Of a stretch of DNA of 26,575 nucleotides, positions 1 through 8,904 are shown piece by piece. The notes below the pieces were generated by a model. The model ran no database searches. It was not told the DNA's origin and worked only from the letters and a program-made list of their open reading frames with translations. How positions within the stretch are numbered: the first letter of the stretch is position 1; every line of letters starts with the position of its first letter. Both the position numbers and the translations under genes were made by a program. The stretch comes from Dehalococcoidia bacterium (GTDB lineage Bacteria; Chloroflexota; Dehalococcoidia; GIF9; AB-539-J10). The stretch covers positions 1 to 26,575 of the forward strand of contig SOJB01000036.1 in assembly GCA_004376695.1 (NCBI GenBank), given 5' to 3'.

Positions 1-727
1 TGGCGATGGCGCCTTTGCGCAACATCATTTCCACAATGGGCCATCCCTCGTCTATCTTACCAAGTACATTTTTCCTGGCTACACTGACGTTCTCTAAACG
101 CACCTCGCATAGCTTATCCTGGGCGGTGGTAGGCATTACCTCACAGCTTATTCCTGGAGTCGTGGATTCGACAATGAAAAGGGTAATTCCCTTCTCGGGC
201 GCGGTTCCTTCTTTTGTCCTTGTGACGCAGATGATGCGGCTCGCAACATGTGCCACATCAACGAAGAGCTTTGTACCGTTTATTATAAAGTCATCTCCTT
301 TTGGTGTTGCCTTGACGGCGATTCCAGAGGCATCGAAGACGCCATCACTTTCGAGGAGAGCCGTGGTAAGAATCAGTTCACCTTGAGCTATCTTAGGAAG
401 TAATTCCTTCTTCTGTTCTTCAGTTCCCGCCTCGAGTATAGGGAAAGTGCTAGTTATAGTAGCTACGAATGGTCCAGGAAGAATGTTCCTGCCCATCTCC
501 TCCAGGAGGACAGCAAGATCCTGAAACGTATAACCTATACCTTCGTATTCTTCAGGTATGATCAGCCCCATCCATCCTAGCTCAGCCATCTTCTTCCACA
601 GTTCGGGGGAGTATCCCCTTTCACTTTGTTCCAGTTCTCTTACCAGTGTCTTGGGACATTCTGTGGCAAGAAAATCCCGCGCCGTCTGTCTCAATATTTC
701 CTGTTCTTCCGTATATCTAAGATCCAT
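1..727 (-). CDS. Acyl-CoA dehydrogenase, C-terminus outside window
   Basis: Flavin-dependent alpha,beta-dehydrogenation of an acyl-CoA thioester. About 242 codons are present and the gene continues past base 1. The N-terminus MDLRYTEEQEILRQTARDF, the helix PELWKKMAELGWMGLIIPEE and the later IINGTKLFV beta-domain segment are typical of the family's N-terminal and middle domains. The ATG at 727 is preceded by GGAGGA, 6-7 nt away, which supports this start. It lies 24 nt downstream of a second acyl-CoA dehydrogenase on the same strand, so the two are probably cotranscribed. Paired, diverged acyl-CoA dehydrogenases are known to form alpha2beta2 heterotetramers in steroid side-chain and some aromatic pathways. 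A partnership here is inference and the substrate cannot be read from the sequence. Confidence 0.9.
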   Translation of the reverse strand, partial: MDLRYTEEQEILRQTARDFLATECPKTLVRELEQSERGYSPELWKKMAELGWMGLIIPEEYEGIGYTFQDLAVLLEEMGRNILPGPFVATITSTFPILEAGTEEQKKELLPKIAQGELILTTALLESDGVFDASGIAVKATPKGDDFIINGTKLFVDVAHVASRIICVTRTKEGTAPEKGITLFIVESTTPGISCEVMPTTAQDKLCEVRLENVSVARKNVLGKIDEGWPIVEMMLRKGAIA

Positions 728-751
728 GATTCCTCCTTATCAAGAGTCGGT

Positions 752-1936
752 TCATCTCATCCTGGGCAAGCCGAGGCCGTACCAGGCGATGATGTTCCTC
801 TGTATCTCATTTGTTCCCATAGAGATGGTGGTTATGAAATGCTCGTGAAACATCTTCTCCCATATCCCGTTCAATGGAGCCCATCGGGAAGTCCTGACCT
901 GGCCATAGGGGCCCAAGATATCCGTAGCCACAAAAGCGAAGCGCTCACCCAGTTCACTGAAGAAAATCTTGCTCGCTGAGGCATCCATGAGTGACATTTC
1001 GTTTCTGTTTTGTAGATCAGCAACACGGTATGCCAGGGCGCGGGCTGCTTCTAATTCGCAGGCTAGTTGAGCCAGCCGGTTGCGGACGAGCGGGTCCTTG
1101 GCCAGCGGCTGCCCGTGTCGTTTGGTCTCGTTGCAAAATGCCACCAGTTGTTCTAGCCCGCGCATCATGTTCATAATCTCGTTTATGCCAGATCTCTCGA
1201 AACCGGCCAGAAGATTTACCACTGCCCAGCCTTCGTGTTCCTGGCCGACAATGTTCTTGGCCGGCACACGCACATCATCAAAATAGACCTCGCAATAAGG
1301 AGCACTGCCATCCAGGTATGGGATCGGCCTTATCGTGATCCCCGGCGTCCTCATATCGAATAAAAGAAAGGTCATGTTGTGATGTTTTCGAGCAGTCGGG
1401 TCTGTCTTGAATACACCAAAGCCCCAATCAGCTCGATGCGCGCCGGTAGTCCAGGTTTTCTGACCGTTTATGACGTACTCATCACCTTTCTTTACTGCTG
1501 TTGCGGCCAGAGTGGCCAGGTCTGAGCCGGCGTTGGGTTCGCTCCATAGCTCACACCACATAACCTCCCCACGGGCAATAGGTGGCAGAAAATCTCTCTT
1601 TATCTCTTCGCTTGCGGCCTGCAACAGCGTTGGGGCAAGCATCTGCACTCCAAAAATATCTACTCCGGGAGTGCCGTAGTACCCTCTGGCTTCAGCAAAG
1701 AGAACACGATCCATCATGTCTCCGCTACCGCCATATTTCGGAGACCAGCCGAGGGCAAGCCATCCCTTTTTGGCAAACTCCTTAGCGCAATAACTGTTGT
1801 ACTCCCAACACTCGTCCAGTTCGTAGATGGCCTCAAACCCCACGAGGCTTGGCGGTCTCTTCTTGCTGAGCTCTTTGCACGCGTCATAGAACTCCCTGCT
1901 ACGAGATTTTTGCTCGTCTGTAAGCGAAAAGTCCAT
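752..1936 (-). CDS. Acyl-CoA dehydrogenase
   Basis: A 394-residue flavoenzyme, full length for the family. Visible blocks are MDFSLTDEQK at the N-terminus, the FAD/substrate segment WCELWSEPNAGSDLA near 127-141, VINGQKTWTTGAH near 155-167, and GTNEIQRNIIA near 374-384. The usual catalytic Glu of medium-chain enzymes (the E of YEGT) is Met373 here. A Glu is present in GFERSG (E247), the position used as base by isovaleryl- and long-chain enzymes, so activity is plausible. The ATG at 1936 is chosen because AAGGAGGGG lies 4 nt upstream. The open frame extends further upstream, but that part resembles no acyl-CoA dehydrogenase sequence. The downstream partner gene follows after 24 nt. Confidence 0.93.
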   Translation of the reverse strand: MDFSLTDEQKSRSREFYDACKELSKKRPPSLVGFEAIYELDECWEYNSYCAKEFAKKGWLALGWSPKYGGSGDMMDRVLFAEARGYYGTPGVDIFGVQMLAPTLLQAASEEIKRDFLPPIARGEVMWCELWSEPNAGSDLATLAATAVKKGDEYVINGQKTWTTGAHRADWGFGVFKTDPTARKHHNMTFLLFDMRTPGITIRPIPYLDGSAPYCEVYFDDVRVPAKNIVGQEHEGWAVVNLLAGFERSGINEIMNMMRGLEQLVAFCNETKRHGQPLAKDPLVRNRLAQLACELEAARALAYRVADLQNRNEMSLMDASASKIFFSELGERFAFVATDILGPYGQVRTSRWAPLNGIWEKMFHEHFITTISMGTNEIQRNIIAWYGLGLPRMR

Positions 1937-1963
1937 GTACCCCTCCTTCTGCTTTGTGGCATG

Positions 1964-1993
1964 ATTGTAACAATTGCTGTGCTTAATTGAAAA
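1964..1993 (-). promoter_or_regulatory. Candidate sigma70 promoter for the acyl-CoA dehydrogenase pair
   Basis: On the minus strand, TTTTCA (1993-1988), an 18-nt spacer and TACAAT (1969-1964) match the consensus at 4/6 and 5/6. Transcription would start about 20 nt before the ATG at 1936, leaving room for the AAGGAGGGG ribosome site. The -35 is weak. Confidence 0.4.
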
Positions 1994-2409
1994 TCGGACG
2001 GCTGGCTTTAGCGAGAGGTGCGATAAGCCCTCCCGGCGCAGGTATAGGAAAGCCAGACCGCGAGGGATGATAACAACGCTTGTTTGAGAGGAGTTCCCGG
2101 AGCGTAGCGCAACTGCATCAGGAAGTCCAAGATGGACAAGCATGAGGAGTTGTTTATGAGCGAGGTCAGCCGCATACGAGTTGTAGTAGCCTGGCTTATT
2201 ATGGAGAACCTGGCTCCAAAAAGAAGGCTTGGTTTGAGCTCCACGGGAGCTACTCGGCAGACGAGAGAAACGTGTTACCGGATACGGCGAGAAGAACGAT
2301 CAGATAATCCCTTTCAAGAGCGTCACCGTCCTCCTGCGAGAACACGCCCGGACGCTTATGTATGATTGGGGATTAACAAATCCTGGGAATGGGTTGCTAT
2401 CAACGTTGA
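1970..2409. other. Gene-poor stretch between khpA and the acyl-CoA dehydrogenases
   Basis: I find no supported gene here. A 77-codon plus-strand frame at 2132-2365 begins MDKHEELFMSEVSRIRVVVA and has AGGAAG 6 nt upstream, but its second half is arginine-rich and matches no family I know. The hairpin AGCTCC-ACG-GGAGCT (2237-2251) could terminate the rpsP-khpA transcript on the minus strand. Its nearest T-run comes about 15 nt later, which makes that weak. Confidence 0.4.
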
Positions 2410-2637
2410 TTACAGGATTTCCAGTCTGACTCTTTTCTCTTCCCTAGCTGCCTTCACTCGAAGCAGCGTACGCATTGCTTGAGCTACGCGACCCTGCCTG
2501 CCGATAACCCTGCCCTTGTCATCGGGGGCGACCTCCAACTTGATTAATAGGCCGTCATCACTATCTTCTTCGGTGATCTTTACCTGGTCCGGTTCTGCCA
2601 CTATAGCTTTGATGATGTACTCCACTAGGTCTTTCAT
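2410..2637 (-). CDS. khpA: KH-domain RNA-binding protein KhpA (UPF0109)
   Basis: Small single-KH-domain RNA-binding protein of 75 residues, the usual length. In bacteria such as Streptococcus, KhpA pairs with KhpB/EloR and binds many transcripts. The N-terminus MKDLVEYIIKAIV and the KH GxxG loop GRQG within RVIGRQGRVAQAMRTLL (about residues 43-59) are diagnostic. The ATG has AAGGAGG 5-6 nt upstream. It sits 16 nt after rpsP, the arrangement seen in many rpsP-khpA-rimM-trmD clusters, but rimM, trmD and rplS do not follow here. Confidence 0.95.
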   Translation of the reverse strand: MKDLVEYIIKAIVAEPDQVKITEEDSDDGLLIKLEVAPDDKGRVIGRQGRVAQAMRTLLRVKAAREEKRVRLEIL

Positions 2638-2653
2638 TTTGCCTCCTTGAGAA

Positions 2654-2923
2654 TTAGTCTTGGCTTGAGACCAGCTTGAGTTTATCCATAATGCCTAGTT
2701 TATCAAGCAAGCTGCGCACCGTATCGGTGGGCTGGGCCCCACATCTAAGCCACTTCAGAGCTTTCTCTTCGTCGATGACAGTAGTTGCAGGCTCGGTCAA
2801 AGGATCATAATGCCCGATGATCTCGACAAACTTACCGTCGCGGGGAGAGCGACTATCGGAAACTACTACCCGGTAGGATGGTCTGTTTCTCCTCCCCATA
2901 CGACGCAATCTGATTTTAACCAT
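2654..2923 (-). CDS. rpsP: 30S ribosomal protein S16
   Basis: Structural protein of the small ribosomal subunit, 89 residues, normal length. [20 protein letters not shown] at the N-terminus followed by [18 protein letters not shown] is the conserved S16 signature. It is the first gene of a two-gene unit with khpA. No ribosome site lies at normal distance from the ATG. The only purine-rich match, AGGAG, is 16 nt upstream, inside the spacer of the candidate promoter described separately, so a very short or absent leader is possible. Confidence 0.98.
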   Translation of the reverse strand: MVKIRLRRMGRRNRPSYRVVVSDSRSPRDGKFVEIIGHYDPLTEPATTVIDEEKALKWLRCGAQPTDTVRSLLDKLGIMDKLKLVSSQD

Positions 2924-2934
2924 TTGATAACGTG

Positions 2935-2963
2935 ATTATCTCCTAAGTGTAGATGTTTGTCAA
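2935..2963 (-). promoter_or_regulatory. Promoter of rpsP-khpA, close to the start codon
   Basis: On the minus strand a perfect -35 TTGACA (2963-2958), a 17-nt spacer and the -10 GATAAT (2940-2935) form a near-consensus sigma70 promoter. Only 11 nt separate the -10 box from the rpsP ATG, so the transcript would have a leader of about 4-5 nt. Confidence 0.55.
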
Positions 2964-3078
2964 TGGCCTTTGTCTCGGAAGGCAACGCTTTTTAGCGGTC
3001 TTCTGCACAAATCACTCAATGCTGTCTCTCAGTGCGAGTCGAACCTGCCAGTCCGCTTCCTCGCCGGAATCGCATCGT

Positions 3079-3114
3079 CCTGATAGGTCGTGATTCATCA
3101 GGGCTCCTCTCAAT
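3079..3114 (-). repeat. Possible decayed copy of the GTCATTCTGAG-type palindromic repeat
   Basis: Read on the minus strand, this stretch contains GAGCCCTGATGAATC followed by CGACC. It closely resembles the core GAGCCCCGATGAATC...CGACC of the intact copy at 26341-26385. The flanking ATTGAGAG also resembles ATTCTGAGGG. The inner arms CCTGAT/ATCAGG (3079-3084 and 3097-3102) still pair. No intact outer arm remains. Confidence 0.35.
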
Positions 3115-3139
3115 CACCTTTGTGGCGCCGTGCTTTGCA

Positions 3140-3156
3140 GCCGAATGTGATTCGGC
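3140..3156 (-). terminator. Hairpin downstream of the ATPase operon
   Basis: GCCGAAT-GTG-ATTCGGC is a perfect 7-bp stem with a 3-nt loop, 39 nt after the stop of the last operon gene. No T-run follows on the minus strand, so it is either a Rho-assisted end or an mRNA 3'-end protector. Confidence 0.35.
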
Positions 3157-3194
3157 GGCACAGAAATGAGAAGACCAGGCCGTGGTTGGCCAGT

Positions 3195-3653
3195 TCAGGC
3201 AACGATTCCGGCAGAGAATACATATGCTGTTGTCGTCTTAAGCTTACTCCTCAGCAAGGCTAGTTGTGGTCTATATATCCTGATCCTTCGGTGTTCGCAG
3301 GTTAGCGGCATATCCAGCGCTTTTGATATCACCTTCTCCTCCGCTCTTCCTTCGCATATTATGGATGCCTCAGCTTGATCTGCACCTACCTCTATAAGGA
3401 TGGGCAATAACAATGCGTCTTGCTCAACGGTATCTAGAATGCTTGCCAGATAATCGAGTTCCCTCTTCTTGAACGAGTGGGTGCTGCCATCGTTACATAT
3501 TGCATGAGGATATTCCTCGCTCAATAGATCTGATAACCGCTTCTGGCTGCGTGGCAAACCGGCATTCACCACCCTGAGCTCGTTTGTTAAGCATTCCTGA
3601 AGCATCTTCTCATAGGGAGATTGCTTCGTTTCATCGTGTAATGGCTCAGGCAT
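3195..3653 (-). CDS. DUF61/UPF0216 family protein
   Basis: A 152-residue soluble protein of unknown function. The order of conserved blocks matches archaeal UPF0216 (DUF61) from memory: an NAGLPRSQKRLSDLL block, DGSTHSFKKRELDYLASIL, LLPILIEV and the terminal IYRPQLALLRSKLKTTTAYVF. The family is described mainly from archaea, so its presence in this bacterial-looking window is unusual. The ATG at 3653 is preferred: GAGGA lies 7 nt upstream, overlapping the end of the ATPase D gene, whose stop is only 4 nt before this start. A TTG at 3671 would extend it by six residues without a good ribosome site. Tight coupling to atpD suggests cotranscription with the ATPase. Any functional link is inference. 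Confidence 0.85.
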   Translation of the reverse strand: MPEPLHDETKQSPYEKMLQECLTNELRVVNAGLPRSQKRLSDLLSEEYPHAICNDGSTHSFKKRELDYLASILDTVEQDALLLPILIEVGADQAEASIICEGRAEEKVISKALDMPLTCEHRRIRIYRPQLALLRSKLKTTTAYVFSAGIVA

Positions 3654-3657
3654 TGGT

Positions 3658-4293
3658 CTATCCTCGAGCAACCAGCACTTTCACACGTTTCAGACGTGCT
3701 TTCTCCTCTCTATCTCTTTCCTCGAACTTCATATTCAAGTAATTTATCGTGACCTGTAACCTTGGAAGTACTATATATTCTAAGGCGTTAGTTATCCTTT
3801 TTGTCCTTTTGATTTCCGCTCCCAGTAATTCGAAAGTCCTCTGAAGCTCAGCTAGTTCCACAGTAACTCCGAGGCATTCTCCAGATAGTTGCGCCGCGCG
3901 ATCCAACCAGGAGGAGGTATCAACTAGGCTGTAGCTTCTCATCCCGTCAATGTTGGGATTGTTCATCAGCTCAAACGACGGAACTCGCACACCGGCGATG
4001 TTTCTTGAGCCAGGAACAACTTTCAAATCAGCCTCAGTGGCTATCAGCTCCTTTTCCAGAGCGATGTACCCATGGTATCCGGAGGCGGTTGATAGCGCCC
4101 TGTAGAGTTCAGTCAAGTTACCAAGGAGTTTTCTCTTGACTTCCACTGTCTCTCTCGCTGTTTGCAGGAATTCGGTCGTTAGTATGGAAAGCCTGTCCTT
4201 GACTATCTTCTGCACTCTTCGCGCTAAGGAGAGCCTGCGTTTCAGTTTTACCAGCTCGATCTTGGTGGGTCTAACCTTGATTAATTCCGGCAT
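3658..4293 (-). CDS. atpD: V/A-type ATP synthase subunit D
   Basis: Central-stalk subunit that rotates inside the A3B3 head and couples catalysis to the membrane ring. At 211 residues it has the usual length. The N-terminal VRPTKIELVKLKRRLSLARR and the C-terminal ALEYIVLPRLQVTINYLNMK are the two long antiparallel helices that form the coiled-coil axle. Between them is a short globular insert. It begins 17 nt after the B gene ends and is followed 4 nt later by the DUF61 gene. No strong ribosome site is visible before the ATG, so translation is probably coupled to B. Confidence 0.96.
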   Translation of the reverse strand: MPELIKVRPTKIELVKLKRRLSLARRVQKIVKDRLSILTTEFLQTARETVEVKRKLLGNLTELYRALSTASGYHGYIALEKELIATEADLKVVPGSRNIAGVRVPSFELMNNPNIDGMRSYSLVDTSSWLDRAAQLSGECLGVTVELAELQRTFELLGAEIKRTKRITNALEYIVLPRLQVTINYLNMKFEERDREEKARLKRVKVLVARG

Positions 4294-4310
4294 TTGCGCT
4301 GCGCTCGATT

Positions 4311-5708
4311 CTATTCCTGACGATTGGGAAGGTACTTATTGATGAATTCCTCTTTGATCAGTTTCAGGTCCTCTTTGGGCAGTGCCGAGAATAGTGTCCA
4401 GGCTATATCCAGGGTGTTCTCAATCATCCTTTTTTCCCATTCGCCCTGAGATATGAATTTCCTCTCGAACTCATCGGCGTTGGTCAAGTATATCCTATCT
4501 CTCTCACCCAGCGCCTCAGCACCTATGATGGTGGATATCTCCCTGAGATAGCACCCTTCAGCATAAGCAGCATAGGATTGCATAAAAACGTTGTTGTGAT
4601 CCTCCCTGGTCTTGCCCGGCCCGATCCCTTCTTTCATCATCCGCGATAGCGATAAGAATACGTCTATTGGCGGGTATACGCCTTTTCTTTCCAGGTTTCG
4701 GGACAGAACAATCTGCCCCTCTGTTATGTAGCCGGTAAGGTCCGGTATGGGATGGGTTATGTCATCGTCCGGCATGGTCAGAATGGGCATTATCGTTACT
4801 GAGCCCTCCATTTGGGCAAGCCTTCCTGCTCTCTCATACATCGTGGCAAGGTCGGTGTACATGTAACCGGGATATCCTCTTCTGGAAGGTATCTCTTCGC
4901 GCATAGAAGAGAGTTCGCGCAGAGCTTCGCAATAATTGGTCATGTCGGTTAGAATCACCAGTACATGCATATGCTGTTTCCACGCCAGATACTCGGCTGC
5001 GGTCAAGGCTAATCTCGGCGTTGATATTCGCTCAATAACAGGGTCTGACGCGGTGTTGATGAAGGCGACCGTTCTCTCCAGGGCACCCGTCCTCTCGAGA
5101 TTCTTCATGAAGAAGGAGGCATCATCGTAGCTGATCCCAATAGCGGCAAATACGAGAGCGAACTTCTCCTCCTTGCCCTTTACGGCCGCCTGCCTGATTA
5201 TCTGAGCTACAATTCGGTTGTGCGGCAGTCCCGAACCGCTGAAAATGGGCAATTTCTGTCCTCTTACTAATGCGTTCAAGCCATCGATGGCCGAGATTCC
5301 AGTTTCAATGAACTCTGCTGGAGGCTGGCGGCTTGCCGGGTTCATGGGCTCACCGTTAATATCCAGGTATTCTTCGGGGATCACCTGTGGGCCTCCATCT
5401 ATAGGCTCTCCCATGCCATTGAAGATTCTTCCCAGAATGTCAACGGATACGGGCAGCCTCAAGGTCTCGCCTTTACACCTTATCCTACTTGCGACCAGGT
5501 CCACTTCGCTGACACCGCCAAATACCTGGACTATGGTTGCCTCCTTACTGATGTCTATTGCCTGACCGCTTTTGACCTCACCGTTCCCAAGTTGAACATC
5601 AACTATCTCATTGAACTTTATGCCGGGGATGCCTTCCGCTACCAGCAAAGCTCCCTTGGCTCTGCTGATTGCCCTTCCTTCCTTAATGTACAGTGATGAA
5701 AAATCCAT
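4311..5708 (-). CDS. atpB: V/A-type ATP synthase subunit B
   Basis: Non-catalytic head subunit, 465 residues, full length, alternating with three A subunits. As expected for B, the P-loop is degenerate ([11 protein letters not shown], residues 156-166), while [20 protein letters not shown] and ATMYERAG are conserved. The segment [17 protein letters not shown] carries the arginine that reaches into the A-subunit active site. The ATG has AGGAGG 6 nt upstream and follows the A stop by 16 nt. Confidence 0.98.
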   Translation of the reverse strand: MDFSSLYIKEGRAISRAKGALLVAEGIPGIKFNEIVDVQLGNGEVKSGQAIDISKEATIVQVFGGVSEVDLVASRIRCKGETLRLPVSVDILGRIFNGMGEPIDGGPQVIPEEYLDINGEPMNPASRQPPAEFIETGISAIDGLNALVRGQKLPIFSGSGLPHNRIVAQIIRQAAVKGKEEKFALVFAAIGISYDDASFFMKNLERTGALERTVAFINTASDPVIERISTPRLALTAAEYLAWKQHMHVLVILTDMTNYCEALRELSSMREEIPSRRGYPGYMYTDLATMYERAGRLAQMEGSVTIMPILTMPDDDITHPIPDLTGYITEGQIVLSRNLERKGVYPPIDVFLSLSRMMKEGIGPGKTREDHNNVFMQSYAAYAEGCYLREISTIIGAEALGERDRIYLTNADEFERKFISQGEWEKRMIENTLDIAWTLFSALPKEDLKLIKEEFINKYLPNRQE

Positions 5709-5724
5709 TGGAGTCCTCCTTTGC

Positions 5725-7476
5725 TCAGGGAACCCGTTTGCCGGTTACCAGGCCTTGTTCCATCTCCAACCACAGTTCTTTGACTCTCTGTTCGGCGACC
5801 TCGTTGGGTATATCCTTCATCCTGGATATTCTGTACACCATCGGTGATGAGCGGATGCTCTCAATACCTGACCCTGCACTTAGCATCTCCTGGGCTAGCT
5901 CATAGAACTTCATGATAGTTTTGAGCATGAGGCCGGCCTTTGTCGGCATGCAGTAGGTATCGACTTCATGATAAGCGCTCTGCTGGAGAAAGTCCTCGCG
6001 TATCATCCTGGCGACAAGAAGCAGCAGTTTGTCTCCTTCAGGCAGAGCTTCGGGACCCACGAGTCTGACGATCTCCTCAAGTTCAGCCTCTTGCTGCAAT
6101 ACTTTCAAGGCATCGGCTCTGGTACTCTCCCACCCCGGATCGTACTCATTCCACCAATCTTTAACTGCATCTACGTAAAGGCTATAGCTGGTGAGCCAGC
6201 TTATGGCCGGGAAATGTCTCTTGTTTGCCAGCGAAACGTCTAGAGCGTACAAGGCATCTATTATCCTAAGCGTGTTCTGGGTTACGGGTTCGCTGAAATC
6301 GGCTCCGGGGGGACTCACGGCACCGGCTACTGTTACTGATCCCTTTCTTCCAGGACTGCCCAGGCATTCAACCATTCCCGCTCTTTCATAAAAAGAGGAA
6401 AGCCGAGAGCCCATATATGAAGGAAAGCCTTCCTCCCCCGGCATTTCCTCAAGTCTGCCACTCATCTCCCTCATGGCTTCCGCCCATCTGGAAGTCGAAT
6501 CAGCAACCAGCAAGACGTCGTAACCCATATCCCGGAAATACTCGGCCATAGTGATGCCGACGAAAATACTTGCTTCCCTGGCCACAACAGGCATGTTGGA
6601 GGTGTTAGCTATGAAGATCTCTTTTTCCTGCAATAATCTTCCTGTGTTGGGGTCCTTGAGTTCTCTGAAGCTACAAAGAACGTCAGCCATCTCGTTACCC
6701 CTTTCGCCACAGCCAACATAGATGTTCAGATGTGTCTGGGCCCATCTGGCCAGTTGCTGCAGGGCAACCGTTTTTCCAGTACCAAAGCCTCCGGGTATCG
6801 ACGCCTTGCCCCCGAGAGCCAAAGGGAACATGTAATCCAGAATCCGCATGCCGGTAGTGAGCAAGCCCGAAGGATCGAATCTCTGCTTGTAGGGCCGGGG
6901 CTTTCTTACGGGCCATTGCTGCATCATCGTGAGTGCTTTTGCTTCCCCTTCATGCTCCACCCAGGCTACGGGCTCTTCGATGGTGTAGTCGCCTTTGCGT
7001 ATCTCCTTTACTGTGCCTTTGATTCCTGCTGGTACCATTATCCTGTGTTCTATCAGGTTGGTCTCGGGAACCATGCCTATTATATCCCCCTGGCTAACAG
7101 CATCCCCCACCTTAGCTTCAGGTGTGAATTGCCATTTCTTGTCCCGGGGAAGTGGTGCAGCTTTGACACCTCGTCTTATGAATGGGCCGGTATTCTCACC
7201 AAGGGTAATGAGAGATTTCTGCAGCCCGTCGTAAATAGAGCCCACGAGGCCGGGACCCAGCTCGACGCTTAGAATTCTTCCCGTTCCTATCACCACCTCG
7301 CCGACTTTCAGTCCCAGAGTATCCTCGTGCGCTTGAATCACCGCTCTGTCCCCTTCCAGTCCTACTATCTCACCGACAAGCCCTTCCTCACCTATCTCGA
7401 CAACTTCATAGACCTGTGAACCCCTCATGTCATCGGCTATAACTAGAGGGCCTGAAACTCTCCATATCTTGCCCAT
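5725..7476 (-). CDS. atpA: V/A-type ATP synthase catalytic subunit A
   Basis: Catalytic nucleotide-binding subunit that makes or hydrolyses ATP, 583 residues. The Walker A motif GGFGTGKT is at 229-236, the catalytic Glu region GERGNE at 257-262, and Walker B DVLLVAD at 320-326 followed by [20 protein letters not shown]. The extra non-homologous region that distinguishes A from F-type beta is present after about residue 110. AGGAGG lies 8 nt upstream of the ATG. No key residue is missing. Confidence 0.98.
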   Translation of the reverse strand: MGKIWRVSGPLVIADDMRGSQVYEVVEIGEEGLVGEIVGLEGDRAVIQAHEDTLGLKVGEVVIGTGRILSVELGPGLVGSIYDGLQKSLITLGENTGPFIRRGVKAAPLPRDKKWQFTPEAKVGDAVSQGDIIGMVPETNLIEHRIMVPAGIKGTVKEIRKGDYTIEEPVAWVEHEGEAKALTMMQQWPVRKPRPYKQRFDPSGLLTTGMRILDYMFPLALGGKASIPGGFGTGKTVALQQLARWAQTHLNIYVGCGERGNEMADVLCSFRELKDPNTGRLLQEKEIFIANTSNMPVVAREASIFVGITMAEYFRDMGYDVLLVADSTSRWAEAMREMSGRLEEMPGEEGFPSYMGSRLSSFYERAGMVECLGSPGRKGSVTVAGAVSPPGADFSEPVTQNTLRIIDALYALDVSLANKRHFPAISWLTSYSLYVDAVKDWWNEYDPGWESTRADALKVLQQEAELEEIVRLVGPEALPEGDKLLLLVARMIREDFLQQSAYHEVDTYCMPTKAGLMLKTIMKFYELAQEMLSAGSGIESIRSSPMVYRISRMKDIPNEVAEQRVKELWLEMEQGLVTGKRVP

Positions 7477-7505
7477 GTCTTCAACCTCCTGCTCTTTCTA
7501 TAGTC

Positions 7506-7859
7506 TCAAATCTCCACTTCGAACCCTATGGATTCTCTGATAGACGCCCTGTAGTAGTCCCTGACGTTCGGGTACTTCGTACCAAACTTGGATGGAACTT
7601 CAATGATCACAGGAGTGATTGCTCTTCCTTTTCTGACCTGGGTTAACAGGTCTTCGGCATACTGTGCATAGTCTTCCAGCATCACTACTATGCCGATATC
7701 AGGCTCGGTTATCAACTCGGTTAGAGCCTTCCTTACGTTTTCACGGATATCATGATCATCCTTTATCATGTAGTATCTGCTGCTACCAGCCAACCTCAGC
7801 GCATTGACTAGCTCTTCGTCTCCTACGACAACTATATCCAACTGTTTGATGGGCATCAT
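7506..7859 (-). CDS. atpF: V/A-type ATP synthase subunit F
   Basis: Small central-stalk subunit, 117 residues, which binds D and has a CheY-like fold. The N-terminal strand DIVVVGDEELVNALRLAG, the middle EPDIGIVVMLEDYA and the C-terminal helix region RDYYRASIRESIGFEVEI fit the family. Two ATG codons follow each other at 7859 and 7856. The C gene ends 1 nt before the first, so translation is probably coupled. Confidence 0.95.
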   Translation of the reverse strand: MMPIKQLDIVVVGDEELVNALRLAGSSRYYMIKDDHDIRENVRKALTELITEPDIGIVVMLEDYAQYAEDLLTQVRKGRAITPVIIEVPSKFGTKYPNVRDYYRASIRESIGFEVEI

Positions 7860-7860
7860 G

Positions 7861-8895
7861 TCACAGCACCAAGTAGTCCTTCACTTCCTGCGCCGGAACA
7901 CCATCGACGATTGCTTTCAGAACGAGCCGCAGGTTTCGTATTTCAACCTCTTTGAGGATTAAGTACCAGAGCATCGCCAGCGGGGATAGCACTCTTGGCG
8001 CCAGCATTTCCTTCAGCATCCTGAACTTGTGCTTATCGATGATTTCGTCTACAACCGTGATGCTCTTGGTCTTGTCATGGCTAACCAGCGTTTCTTTCGC
8101 CACATCAGAGTACTGGGTATTCTCCAGCCTGGCAGGCATCTCGGCCATCTTGACAGATAGTAACTCCTTGATAGATCTGTCCGTGATCTCATATCCGCCA
8201 GCAATGACTAACTCGGCAACGTGGAGTTCTATGCCTGCAATCACGGCTCTCCAGGCAATCTGAAGGTTTGCCAAATCTATGATCAGACCGAAGGCCTGAA
8301 GAAGGAGATGGCCGTCTTTCGCAGACCTGGCCGTATTCAGGAGATTTCTGTAGTATTCACGATCTAACCTGGACTGAACAAGGAGCTTCGACTTCGCGGC
8401 TTCATCTGTTTTGTGTTGCTCCAGGGCAGGTACATAATCTCCCAGTTTGCAGTTGACAAGTACCCGGGTGATGTCATCTATATTCTGGGCGCTGGAGAGC
8501 TCATCCAGCAATCCGTTATTGTGAATCATCCCCACCGGTATCATCTTGGCTTTCTTGCCAGCAAGAATGCTTTCTAGGGCAGCTTTGATATTGAAGACAT
8601 CATACTTAGTAGTATATGCCCTCAGTATCCCCACCACATCCCGTGGGACGAGCTTGAACCACTCTATGTACGCAAAGCGCTGGGCAAGATATCTCCACAA
8701 ACATTCGTCTAGATCATCAAAAGCTCTGACGGGCAATTCCTCCAGATAGCTTCCGACATCGGTGTCCCTTATGGTTGCCAGGGCATCCTGCATGCTGGGA
8801 GCTGCTTGCAGGCTATCTATATGCTCGGAAGTAAGCAGCCTGGCCTCCTGACCCTTCAGGTAAGCCGATATGAATGCGTACTTTACACCAGGCAC
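7861..8895 (-). CDS. atpC: V/A-type ATP synthase subunit C
   Basis: Funnel-shaped subunit that links the central stalk to the membrane rotor ring (homologue of eukaryotic subunit d). The 344 residues are largely alpha-helical, with the family N-terminus YAFISAYLKGQEARLLTSE and the C-terminal RVLSPLAMLWYLILKEVEI plus NLRLVLKAI. The start is GTG, with AAGGA 6 nt upstream overlapping the end of the E gene 9 nt away. Confidence 0.94.
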   Translation of the reverse strand: MPGVKYAFISAYLKGQEARLLTSEHIDSLQAAPSMQDALATIRDTDVGSYLEELPVRAFDDLDECLWRYLAQRFAYIEWFKLVPRDVVGILRAYTTKYDVFNIKAALESILAGKKAKMIPVGMIHNNGLLDELSSAQNIDDITRVLVNCKLGDYVPALEQHKTDEAAKSKLLVQSRLDREYYRNLLNTARSAKDGHLLLQAFGLIIDLANLQIAWRAVIAGIELHVAELVIAGGYEITDRSIKELLSVKMAEMPARLENTQYSDVAKETLVSHDKTKSITVVDEIIDKHKFRMLKEMLAPRVLSPLAMLWYLILKEVEIRNLRLVLKAIVDGVPAQEVKDYLVL

Positions 8896-8904
8896 GGTAT
8901 TCCT

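Noticed and set aside
1937..2143. N-terminal extension of the second acyl-CoA dehydrogenase
   Set aside because: The extension has no family similarity and the ATG at 1936 has an excellent ribosome site and a promoter just upstream.
2132..2365. 77-codon plus-strand frame as a gene
   Set aside because: Only a modest ribosome-site match; the composition is arginine-rich and unlike neighbours, and no homologous pattern is recognised.
2379..2420. Inverted repeat AAATCCTG/CAGGATTT around the khpA stop as a terminator
   Set aside because: The arms are 26 nt apart, the loop is long and AT-rich, and one arm is inside the coding sequence; no T-run.
3020..3060. tRNA on the minus strand suggested by GGTTCGACTC, a T-loop-like sequence
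   Set aside because: The flanking T-stem does not pair (GCAGG against CGCAC), and no acceptor or anticodon stem is present.
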